From Paracoccaceae bacterium (GTDB lineage Bacteria > Pseudomonadota > Alphaproteobacteria > Rhodobacterales > Rhodobacteraceae): 15,286 nt of DNA. Under the pieces are notes generated by a model that did no database searches, was not told the DNA's origin, and saw only the letters and a program-made list of their open reading frames with translations. The position numbers and the translations under genes are program-made. Position 1 is the stretch's first letter. Each line of letters starts with the position of its first letter. Where the stretch lies: the NCBI GenBank assembly GCA_003512825.1, contig DOOI01000054.1:510-15795 (forward strand), in the 5' to 3' direction. Positions 8,075 to 14,656 of the stretch are shown one piece after another.

Positions 8075-8110
8075 GAATGAGCCGCGTGACACAGGTCACG
8101 CGGCTCATTC
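8075..8110. terminator. 16-bp perfect inverted repeat after rpmJ, probable bidirectional terminator
   Basis: GAATGAGCCGCGTGAC (8075-8090) pairs perfectly with GTCACGCGGCTCATTC (8095-8110) around the loop ACAG. It lies 17 bases after the rpmJ stop and 58 bases beyond the leftward hydrolase stop at 8169, so it can serve both converging transcripts. There is no clear T-tract on either side, so classical Rho-independent termination is less certain than the strength of the stem suggests; it may equally act as a 3'-end stabiliser. Confidence 0.7.
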
Positions 8111-8168
8111 GTGTGTCTGCTGTCCACATGGTGAATTCTGCTGCGTGCCGCGCAGGCGGAGGGGTGAG

Positions 8169-9164
8169 TCAGCCGTGCTGGTGGCTATAGGCGGGCTGAA
8201 GGTCGCCGGGCAGTGCTTTGGCGGCTCGAATCGCACGGGCGATTGCGCGGGCCATGACGCAGGCCGCAGCATGACCAAGGTAAAGCGTGTCCGCAACCGG
8301 AGCCTCCAAGGGGAGACGCCCGGTGCTGGCGGCGAAAATCAAATCCCCATCCATCGGCGTGTGCGCCGGAACCAGAGCACGCGCATAGCCATCATGGGCC
8401 GCAGTGGCCAACCGGGTGCAGTGCGCTTTGGTCAAGATCGCATCGGTGGCGACGATGCCGATCGTGGTATTGGCATGCGCCCGCAGCTTCGTTTCGGGGA
8501 TTGCAGGTTGGGGGTAGTGGGGGGCAGGGCCATGCGCGCCGAACTCGCCGTTGATCTCGAAGGGGGCTGCCCAAAAATGCGGGCCGTTGCCGACCGTTGC
8601 GGAGCCCAAAGCATTGACCGCCACCAAGGCGCCAACGGTATGGCCAGAGGGCAAAACCACGGAGGCCGAGCCCAAGCCGCCTCGGAAATTGGCCGTTGTG
8701 GCGCCTGTTCCCGCACCTTCCGAGCCTATGGAAAAGTCTTGCTGCGCTTTTTCAAGTGCTTGTTTTCCCAAGTTTTTATAGGGGTTTTCCGCCCAGTCCT
8801 TGGAGCCGCCATTGAGCAAGTCGAAGAGTATGGCACCCGGGACAATGGGAACGCGGATATCGCCGACAGCAAAGCCGCGCCCCATAACGCGCAGGGCATC
8901 CGCAACACCGGACGCTGCGTCAAGGCCAAAGGCGGAGCCGCCGCTGAGCACGAGGGCATCGACCGCCTCGACAGTTTTGTCGGGTGCGAGGAGGTCGGTT
9001 TCGCGGGTGCCGGGCGCGCCGCCCATAATGTGAACCCCTGCGGTAAAGGGAGCATCCGCCAGCATCACAGTGACGCCGCTCTTGATGACGAGGTCTTGGG
9101 CGTTGCCGACGCGCAGGCCGGGGACATCGGTGATCAGATTGCGCGGACCGGGGACAAGGGACAT
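8169..9164 (-). CDS. P1/S58-family self-processing hydrolase (DmpA/NylC-like)
   Basis: A 331-residue member of the DmpA/NylC N-terminal-nucleophile family (peptidase S58), which cleave themselves into two chains and hydrolyse N-terminal amide bonds or, in NylC, nylon oligomers. Conserved pieces are ITDVPGLRVGNA (11-22), LSGGSAFGLDAASGV (73-87), RGGLGSASVVLPSG (161-174) and GNGPHFWAAPFEING (192-206). RAHANTTIGIVATDA (228-242) matches the NylC processing site, so I predict cleavage between Asn232 and Thr233 with Thr233 as nucleophile, giving chains of about 232 and 99 residues. AHTPMDGDLIFAAST (267-281) is typical of the family. The ATG at 9164 has only a weak ribosome-binding site (TGAAAG), and the cupin gene ends 26 bases upstream on the same strand, so translation may rely on coupling. 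Natural substrate unknown. Confidence 0.9.
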   Translation of the reverse strand: MSLVPGPRNLITDVPGLRVGNAQDLVIKSGVTVMLADAPFTAGVHIMGGAPGTRETDLLAPDKTVEAVDALVLSGGSAFGLDAASGVADALRVMGRGFAVGDIRVPIVPGAILFDLLNGGSKDWAENPYKNLGKQALEKAQQDFSIGSEGAGTGATTANFRGGLGSASVVLPSGHTVGALVAVNALGSATVGNGPHFWAAPFEINGEFGAHGPAPHYPQPAIPETKLRAHANTTIGIVATDAILTKAHCTRLATAAHDGYARALVPAHTPMDGDLIFAASTGRLPLEAPVADTLYLGHAAACVMARAIARAIRAAKALPGDLQPAYSHQHG

Positions 9165-9190
9165 GCTTGGGCTTTCACTTCAAAGGGGGC

Positions 9191-9526
9191 TCACAGGCGA
9201 ATTACGAAATCTTTCAACGTAGTTTCAACGACTTGCCACGTTCCAGTCAGGCCGGGACGGAGGATGTGGGCGTCGCCCGGGCGCAGATGAATGGCGGGTG
9301 CGTCATCCGGAGTGAGGATCGAGTGGCCCTCGCGGATATGAAAATACTCCCATTCGTCATAGGAGACGCGCCATGTTCCGGGGGTAGATTGCCAAAGCCC
9401 GCAGTAGAGCCCGTCGCGGTCTTCGAGGAGCCATGTGCTGTGGACCGGATCGCCGGCGAGCACCTTGGAGGTGTCGGGGCGGGTGATCTCGGGTGGGTGT
9501 GTGGGGGCGAGTTTTTGGGTCAGCAT
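9191..9526 (-). CDS. Cupin (DUF861/cupin_3) domain protein
   Basis: A 111-residue single-domain cupin of the DUF861 type, related to (S)-ureidoglycine aminohydrolase and EutQ folds. The core is GTWRVSYDEWEYFHIREG (50-67) followed by AIHLRPGDAHILRPGLTGTW (78-97). The classical HxH metal motif is replaced by EWEYFH, which leaves Glu58, Glu60 and His63 as possible ligands; DUF861 members often deviate here. It is the first gene of an apparent two-gene leftward operon with the self-processing hydrolase (26-base gap). No clear Shine-Dalgarno precedes the ATG at 9526. The gene is divergent from the two-TM protein gene across about 140 bases that must contain both promoters, though I cannot place them with confidence. 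Confidence 0.85.
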   Translation of the reverse strand: MLTQKLAPTHPPEITRPDTSKVLAGDPVHSTWLLEDRDGLYCGLWQSTPGTWRVSYDEWEYFHIREGHSILTPDDAPAIHLRPGDAHILRPGLTGTWQVVETTLKDFVIRL

Positions 9527-9666
9527 GCGCGAAGAGTGGACTTTGGCTGCGATCCGTTCAAGCCGTCTTGACGCTTTTCTTGCAGAGCGGCACTTGCCAG
9601 ACTTCCATTCGCGTGAGTGCGGGCTTAGGTGTGAAAGGGTGGATCGCAGAGGAGGGGGTTGGAAAC

Positions 9667-9933
9667 ATGATGGGCTTGGTGCGGTTGTTGGTCTTTGGGT
9701 TCTTGTTTCTGAGTGTGATTTACTTGGCGATTTCGGTTTATTCGCGGTCGGTGCGCCGGGGGAAGCTTAAGGCACAGTGGGATGAAGAGGGGCGCGACGG
9801 TGATCGAGAGGCATTTGTGCGGGCAGGAATGCGCGACTATGAAAGGTCTTTGCGTCACAAACTGATTTTGTTGGTCTATATCGTGCCTGTAATGGCGATT
9901 GGGACCATTATTTATGTGACGAATTATCTGTGA
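9667..9933 (+). CDS. Small two-TM membrane protein, uncharacterised
   Basis: An 88-residue protein. Residues 3-24 (GLVRLLVFGFLFLSVIYLAI) and 65-85 (KLILLVYIVPVMAIGTIIYV) are hydrophobic helices; between them is a charged loop with RSVRRGKLKAQWDEEG and REAFVRAGMRDYERSLRHK. I recognise it as a conserved Rhodobacterales membrane protein, sometimes labelled as a cation/multidrug efflux pump, a name its size does not support. Start: ATGATG at 9667-9672 follows GGAGGGGG (9651-9658), so 9667 or 9670 begins the protein; the frame remains open back to 9493, but without support. The stop TGA (9931-9933) overlaps the GAGG ribosome-binding site of the following DUF1523 gene, so the pair is an operon. The two helices with an intervening basic/acidic loop suggest a partner protein; function unknown. 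Confidence 0.8.
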   Translation: MMGLVRLLVFGFLFLSVIYLAISVYSRSVRRGKLKAQWDEEGRDGDREAFVRAGMRDYERSLRHKLILLVYIVPVMAIGTIIYVTNYL

Positions 9934-9943
9934 GGATTTTGCG

Positions 9944-10582
9944 ATGATGCGGGCGGTGAAATGGGTGTTTTGGGGGGCGATCTGGCTTTTTGTGGCAGGG
10001 TGGCTGCATTACACGCTCCCTCAGCATGATGTGGTGCGGATCACAGATACCTATTCCAAGCGGATCGATTTCGGGGCTAATTCGTGGTTTTGGGCCACGG
10101 CGGATGTGGGGACGGATGGCACGCAGATCAATCGCGATGTGTTTTTCATTCAAGCCAAGCGCGCGGATGACAGCATCATGGTTTATCGCAACGAGGATAC
10201 CGGGTGGGGATGGCCGCCCTATTTCAAGTTCGACACTGCGAATTTGCAGGCGGAGGCCGGGGATTTGAAATCCACAGCGGCGGCTCCTCAATGGGCGGTG
10301 CTGCGCCACTATGGATGGCGAAACGAATATTTGACGATTTTCCCGAATGCAGTGGAGATTTGGCCTGTTGAGGGGCCAGAAGTGCGGATTATTCCTTGGT
10401 TCAATATTGTGGTGCTGACCTTGTTGACGGCTATTTTCTGGGCGCTGCGGGTGCGGTGGGTGCGGTTTCGCAGCAAGCGGATTGACCCGGTCTTGGAGGA
10501 TGTCGAGGAGGCCTTTGACGCGGCGGGAGAGCAGATTTCGGGCACGCGCGGGCGTTTGGGACGGTTTTTCAAACGGTCATGA
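9944..10582 (+). CDS. DUF1523 family membrane protein
   Basis: A 212-residue inner-membrane protein. TM1 is about residues 5-22, followed by HYTLPQHDVVRITDT and a soluble domain with the family core MVYRNEDTGWGWPPYFKFD (79-97). TM2 is about 151-169, followed by a basic RVRWVRFRSKR and a charged C-terminal tail. With both helices spanning, the core (about 23-150) would face the periplasm and the C-tail the cytoplasm, by the positive-inside rule. I recognise the DUF1523 signature; the function is not known. ATG 9944 is preceded by GAGG nine bases upstream, which overlaps the stop of the two-TM gene. A DUF4864 gene follows after 36 bases on the same strand. Confidence 0.88.
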   Translation: MMRAVKWVFWGAIWLFVAGWLHYTLPQHDVVRITDTYSKRIDFGANSWFWATADVGTDGTQINRDVFFIQAKRADDSIMVYRNEDTGWGWPPYFKFDTANLQAEAGDLKSTAAAPQWAVLRHYGWRNEYLTIFPNAVEIWPVEGPEVRIIPWFNIVVLTLLTAIFWALRVRWVRFRSKRIDPVLEDVEEAFDAAGEQISGTRGRLGRFFKRS

Positions 10583-10618
10583 TCTTGTCGCGATAGCGCT
10601 GCGGACTAGGTTTTGAGC

Positions 10619-11026
10619 ATGAAACACACGCTGCTCACGGTTTTGTTGATGTTTGGCATGGCGATGCCCAATTTTGGCGTGGCGCAGGAGGCGGGGATTT
10701 CGGCGGTCATCCGCGACCAATTTGCGGATTTCGCACAGGCCGATGTGGAGGGCGCGTTTGCCCATGCCAGCCCCGGTCTGCGCTTGAGGTTTGGCACCGC
10801 GCAACGCTTTGGCGAGATGGTGCAGCGTGGCTATCCCATGGTTTGGTCGGCGAAGGATGTGGCGTTTGGCCCTTTGCGCGAGATTGCGGGCAACCTGTGG
10901 CAAAGGGTGGAATTGCGCGACGCTGCGGGGCAGATACATTATTTGGACTACAAGATGATTGAAACAGCAGAAGGGTGGAAAATCGATGCGGTTCAATTGC
11001 TTGAGGCGCCGCCACCCTCCGTATGA
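10619..11026 (+). CDS. DUF4864 domain protein, exported
   Basis: A 135-residue protein with a signal peptide (MKHTLLTVLLMFGMAMPNFG then VAQ, probable cleavage between Ala22 and Gln23), so the mature 113-residue protein is periplasmic. The mature part matches DUF4864: IRDQFADFAQADVEGAFAHA (31-50), SPGLRLRFGTAQRFGEMVQR (51-70), GYPMVW (71-76) and a C-terminal EGWKIDAVQLLE. This NTF2-like layout suggests a small ligand-binding or protein-binding pocket; the biochemical role is unknown. The ATG at 10619 follows AGGTTTTGAGC; an in-frame TTG at 10613 is a less likely start. It probably shares a transcript with the two membrane-protein genes upstream. A 95-base gap separates it from the beta-helix gene. 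Confidence 0.85.
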   Translation: MKHTLLTVLLMFGMAMPNFGVAQEAGISAVIRDQFADFAQADVEGAFAHASPGLRLRFGTAQRFGEMVQRGYPMVWSAKDVAFGPLREIAGNLWQRVELRDAAGQIHYLDYKMIETAEGWKIDAVQLLEAPPPSV

Positions 11027-11121
11027 GGCTGCGTGCGTATCAATGAGCGCGCGTTAACCCTCGCAGAATACCCCTGTTCCCGATTGGGCGCGAACGGCGC
11101 TCTTGGTGGAAAGGGCGTTTC

Positions 11122-13407
11122 ATGAATAAGGCGATCACGGACGGTATTTTGTTTACACCCTCGTCCTTTTCGGCGGGGCTGTCGCAATGGTCGAGTGGCG
11201 ATGGGGTGCCGGGGTCTGACAGCTATCAAAATGCGGCCAATGCCGCTTTTGTGCCTGCTGATCAGGATTTCAGTGGTTGCTTGGAGCTGCAAAAGACCCA
11301 GAGCCTGCAAAAGCTACGCTTCAAGGGGCAGACACCGATTTTGCCGGGCTGTTATTTGCGGGTGACGGCGCGGATCAAGGCGATTTCGGGGGCGCTGCCT
11401 TCGGTGCGAATTGCGGGTTTTGCGGCCGGGCCGGGCGGGGCGGCTTTGCCCGGTGTGTTGACAACAGGAGCCTCGGTGGCGCTGACGTCTTATGGCCAAG
11501 TTGTTGAAGTTTCGGCAATTGTGGGCACGGGCGCGCGGGCGGGCGTGACTATGGCCTGGGGGCTGGATGCGATTTACGGGCATTTCGGGCTGGATCTGAC
11601 GGGGCCGAACGGCGGCACAGTGCGAATTGACGACATTGAGATCGAAGACATCACGGGTGTGTTTTTGCGCGATATGCTGGGAACGGTCGATGTGCGCGAT
11701 TTCGGAGCCAAGGGCGATGGTGTTGCCAATGATGCGGCGGCGTTCTTGGCGGCGGATGCCGCGGCCAATGGGCGTTTGGTGGTGGTGCCTGAGGGGACAT
11801 ATTTTCTAGATTCGGATGTAACGATTCAAAGCCACATCCGCTTTGAGGGGCATATCACGATGCCCGTCGCGCGGGTGCTGTCGCTGGCGCAGGACTACCA
11901 TTTGGCAGCCTATATTGATGCGTTTGGCGATGAGGTATTGGCGTTCAAGAAGGCGTGGCAATGCCTGATCAATGCCTCAGATCATGAAAGCCTCGATCTG
12001 TGTGGACGGCGGATCGATGTAAAGGCGCCGATTGATATGGCTGCGGCTGTGCCCAATCGGACGGAATACGCCCAGCGGCGTGTCATTCGGAATGGGCAGT
12101 TCTTTGTCGGGAACAGTTCGGATTGGGATGACACGGTGGTGACCAGTCAGGCCAGTTATGCGGTGAACCAACCTTTGAAGCTGACGGGGGTGGTGAATGT
12201 GGCCAATGTGCCTGTGGGGGCGTTGATCACAGGTGTTGGGGTGGGGCGCGAAGTATATGTGCGCTCCAAGAATGTGGCGACGCAGGAAATTGAGTTGTTG
12301 CAGCCGCTCTACGATGCAGCTGGCGCGCAGGTCTATACGTTTCGACGCTTTAAATATGTGCTGGATTTCTCGGGTTTTGCCAAGATTTCCAAGATCATCA
12401 TTGCCGATGTGGAATTCAATTGTTCGGGGCGGGCGAGTTGTTTGCTGATGGCACCAGCGGGTTTGATTTTTCAGGTGCGCGATTGTGTGTTTAACGACCC
12501 GAAGGACCGCGCGATTACCAGTCATGGCGAGGGCTGTCAGGGGATGCTGATTGATCGAAATCAGTTCTTGTCGGCTGAGGTGAACATGGCGGCTCAAGAT
12601 CGCAAATCGATTGCGTTCAATACCAATGGCAATGACGTCAAGATCCGTGACAACCGGATCACCCAGCATCGCCATTTTGCGGTGATCGCAGGCACCTCCA
12701 ATCTGTTTGCGGGCAACCATTGGTATCAGGGGGATGCGACGGGGCAGGGGGTGCGGCTGGCGGGTTTGGTGATGACGCAAAGCAATTGCCGCAACTCGAT
12801 CGTGGGCAATTACATCGACAATTGCTTTTTGGAATGGACCAACGAACATGATCCAGCCCCCGATTTCAGTTCGGAATATTCTTTTGCCGGGCTGACCGTG
12901 TCGCAAAACGTGTTTCAATGTGGCCATACCGTGCCTTGGTTCACGTTTATTGTGCTCAAGCCCTATGGGCCGGGGCATTTTATTCAGGGCCTTTGTGTGA
13001 CTGGAAACACGTTTCGCACAATTGGCAATGCCATTGATCGGGTGGAATCCGTGGATACCAGTCTGGCGGATCTGGATTGGACGCGGTGCCGAAACGTTTG
13101 GATTAAGGGCAATAGTTTCAATGGGGTAAGCTCAATGATCGAGAACCCGCGTGCCTTGCCCTTGATCGTGAATACGGCGGCGAGCACTTGGACGCTGGAC
13201 ACCTCGGGCCTTTTGCCATTTGGCGGTCGGGTGCGGAATGTGGAGGCGGTGGTGCCGCGCGGCCCACTTCGGACGGGCGCAAATGCTGTGGTTTGGGCGC
13301 ATCCCTATGTGGAGACGGAGCGCGGCACCGGGGGGCGCTCGGTCGAGTTGGTCTGGCCGCAAGCGCTCAAGGGAACAGCGAGCGTGACTGTGCGGATCGA
13401 CAATTAA
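11122..13407 (+). CDS. Right-handed beta-helix (pectate-lyase-fold) protein, glycan-binding spike or surface protein candidate
   Basis: A 761-residue protein. Residues 1-178 (SAGLSQWSSGDGVPGSDSYQ onward) look like a jelly-roll, carbohydrate-binding-like domain. VDVRDFGAKGDGVANDAAAF (189-208) with VVPEGTYFL (221-229) is the entry motif of the pectate_lyase_3 / GH28-related fold, as in phage tailspikes. The region of about 230-690 carries repeated turns with N/D-rich strands such as IDRNQF, IRDNRI, VGNYIDN and VSQNVF that fit a parallel beta-helix. A short C-terminal domain ends ASVTVRIDN. No signal peptide is visible. GGAAAGGG precedes the ATG. I recognise it as a protein common in Rhodobacterales and usually labelled GH28-related; no catalytic assignment is safe. 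It ends with a TAA that overlaps the stop of the convergent gene (13404-13407). Confidence 0.85.
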   Translation: MNKAITDGILFTPSSFSAGLSQWSSGDGVPGSDSYQNAANAAFVPADQDFSGCLELQKTQSLQKLRFKGQTPILPGCYLRVTARIKAISGALPSVRIAGFAAGPGGAALPGVLTTGASVALTSYGQVVEVSAIVGTGARAGVTMAWGLDAIYGHFGLDLTGPNGGTVRIDDIEIEDITGVFLRDMLGTVDVRDFGAKGDGVANDAAAFLAADAAANGRLVVVPEGTYFLDSDVTIQSHIRFEGHITMPVARVLSLAQDYHLAAYIDAFGDEVLAFKKAWQCLINASDHESLDLCGRRIDVKAPIDMAAAVPNRTEYAQRRVIRNGQFFVGNSSDWDDTVVTSQASYAVNQPLKLTGVVNVANVPVGALITGVGVGREVYVRSKNVATQEIELLQPLYDAAGAQVYTFRRFKYVLDFSGFAKISKIIIADVEFNCSGRASCLLMAPAGLIFQVRDCVFNDPKDRAITSHGEGCQGMLIDRNQFLSAEVNMAAQDRKSIAFNTNGNDVKIRDNRITQHRHFAVIAGTSNLFAGNHWYQGDATGQGVRLAGLVMTQSNCRNSIVGNYIDNCFLEWTNEHDPAPDFSSEYSFAGLTVSQNVFQCGHTVPWFTFIVLKPYGPGHFIQGLCVTGNTFRTIGNAIDRVESVDTSLADLDWTRCRNVWIKGNSFNGVSSMIENPRALPLIVNTAASTWTLDTSGLLPFGGRVRNVEAVVPRGPLRTGANAVVWAHPYVETERGTGGRSVELVWPQALKGTASVTVRIDN

Positions 13408-13895
13408 GTGCGTAAGTCTGCGGGCGTGAGGTGAAAGGCGCGCCCGAAGCCGCCGTTCAGATAGAGCTTTAGCGGGTGAAAGCGCACGAAGCCAAAGTCG
13501 GCAAAGCCAATGTAGAGCTTGGATTTCGGGTGGGTGGAGAGCCAAAGTTGGGTCAGGGCGCTATGCTCTGGCCCATGGCGGGGAATGGGGCTGGCATGTG
13601 CCAAGAGGGTGAGGCGGGGGTGGGTGAGCGGGTCTCCCTTGGTGCCGGGCTCACCAACCAGCAGCGAAACGCGCGGATCTTGGGCAATGGCGCGGGCATG
13701 GGCGGAGAGATCAGAGATCAGGGTGAGCGGCGTGGCCGTGGCATCTTGGCCAAAGGCAATCCGGCTGACGAGGGGGCTGCCTGTGTCAGGGTCGAGAACC
13801 CCCAGAGCGGCGAAACGGGCCGTTGCAAGCAGATGCTGTGCGAGGGCGATGGCCTCGGCATCGGTTGGGCGAATGGGAGAGGGGGCTTGGCTCAT
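13404..13895 (-). CDS. Pyridoxamine-5'-phosphate-oxidase-like (HugZ-type) flavin-fold protein
   Basis: A 163-residue split-barrel flavin-binding-fold protein of the putative PNPOx group. AIALAQHLLATARFAALGVL (15-34) opens the fold, PLVSRIAFGQD and SDLSAHARAIAQDPRVSLLV (61-80) form the barrel core, and PRLTLLAHA (93-101) and GFADFGFVRFHPLKLYLNGG (130-149) then FGRAFHLTPADL close it, the last part resembling HugZ heme-utilisation proteins. It is shorter than full HugZ, so heme degradation is not established. Start: ATG 13895, with no clear ribosome-binding site; the frame stays open to 14054, but that part overlaps the upstream gene. It lies 40 bases after the beta-protein gene on the same strand and probably follows it in one transcript. 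Confidence 0.8.
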   Translation of the reverse strand: MSQAPSPIRPTDAEAIALAQHLLATARFAALGVLDPDTGSPLVSRIAFGQDATATPLTLISDLSAHARAIAQDPRVSLLVGEPGTKGDPLTHPRLTLLAHASPIPRHGPEHSALTQLWLSTHPKSKLYIGFADFGFVRFHPLKLYLNGGFGRAFHLTPADLRT

Positions 13896-13935
13896 GACAG
13901 CAGAATAGGCGTTGGGTGCGGCTGCGCCAAGGGGG

Positions 13936-14589
13936 TCAGAAGCGTTGCCAAAGGCTGAGTTTGACGCGCGGTGCAGCAGGGCCTTGAAGGGCATGGCTGA
14001 GGCCGAATTCAAGCTGGCTGGCTTTGCCAAAGTTGAAAAGCACCGCGGAGGCAAGGCGGGTTTGTGGCTGGCCGCCGTGCCGCAGGCTGGTATTGAGCTG
14101 CACCATGGCGGTGAGGCGGGGGTTTAGCGCAAGGCCGAACGTGAGGTCCGCCTGATAGAGCGGCAAGCGCTGTCGGAAGATTTCGGCATTCAGATCGAGA
14201 TTGAGCCAGCCGGATCGATGGCCAAAAGACAGGCTGCGCCCAACCGAGACGCTGGGCCGAAGAAAAGGGGCTGGCCCGTCTTGGCCAATGCCGAGCTCAA
14301 TCGCGGTGACGGTTTTGCCCAAAGACAGCGGCAGCGGCAGGCGCAAGAACGCGCGCAGCTTTGGCGCAGTTCCATATGGGCGGCCGATGTCGAAACCGAG
14401 TGTGAGGCGTTCAGTGGCCCCCCATTCCAGATAGGCGGCACCAAATCCCGATGCGGGCTGCAGGGCGAGGTCCCCTTGCACGGATAGCGAGAGAAAGACT
14501 TCCCCCTTGGCGCGTGGCCATGCGCCCGCATCAACAGGCTGGCCAAAACACAGGCCGAGCAAAACAAAGATGCAGAGCCAACGCAGCAC
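13936..14589 (-). CDS. Exported beta-rich protein, probable outer-membrane or periplasmic protein
   Basis: A 217-residue protein with a clear signal peptide (MLRWLCIFVLLGLCFGQPVD then A; cleavage likely before Gly22-Ala-Trp). The mature protein opens GAWPRAKGEVFLSLSVQGDL and continues with alternating hydrophobic/polar strands (RLTLGFDIGR, SVSVGRSLSFGH, GWLNLDLNAEIF, LASAVLFNFGK) and ends in the C-terminal Phe of LSLWQRF, a signature of outer-membrane beta-barrels. I do not recognise a named family. The start is the GTG at 14589, which has GGGAGG at 14600-14595; no nearby ATG fits. A CtrA-type box (14634-14648) and an SD-overlapping hairpin lie upstream. It is followed on the same strand by the HugZ-like gene. 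Confidence 0.75.
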   Translation of the reverse strand: MLRWLCIFVLLGLCFGQPVDAGAWPRAKGEVFLSLSVQGDLALQPASGFGAAYLEWGATERLTLGFDIGRPYGTAPKLRAFLRLPLPLSLGKTVTAIELGIGQDGPAPFLRPSVSVGRSLSFGHRSGWLNLDLNAEIFRQRLPLYQADLTFGLALNPRLTAMVQLNTSLRHGGQPQTRLASAVLFNFGKASQLEFGLSHALQGPAAPRVKLSLWQRF

Positions 14590-14597
14590 CGAGGCCT

Positions 14598-14624
14598 CCC
14601 AAAGGTTAGCCTCTCACCTTTGGG
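14598..14624 (-). promoter_or_regulatory. 9-bp stem-loop overlapping the Shine-Dalgarno of the beta-protein gene
   Basis: Read on the minus strand, CCCAAAGGT and ACCTTTGGG pair perfectly around the loop GAGAGGCTA. The 3' arm contains the GGG of the GGGAGG ribosome-binding site of the gene starting at 14589. It is also placed as a possible terminator of the epimerase gene, whose stop is 33 bases upstream on that strand, though there is no T-tract. Confidence 0.5.
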
Positions 14625-14633
14625 TAGTCTTGG

Positions 14634-14648
14634 TTAAGAACGGGTTAA
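14634..14648 (-). promoter_or_regulatory. CtrA-type binding box, TTAA-N7-TTAAC
   Basis: On the minus strand the bases read TTAACCCGTTCTTAAC, an exact match to the full alphaproteobacterial CtrA consensus TTAA-N7-TTAAC. The box lies 45 bases upstream of the GTG start of the beta-protein gene and 8 bases beyond the stop of the epimerase gene. The placement suggests control of the beta-protein/HugZ-like operon by the CtrA response regulator. Confidence 0.6.
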
Positions 14649-14656
14649 TGACGCCC

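Noticed and set aside
11977..12978. A 333-codon open frame on the minus strand inside the beta-helix gene
   Set aside because: Its Arg/His-rich composition without domains is typical of an antisense shadow, and the sense frame is a clear beta-helix protein.
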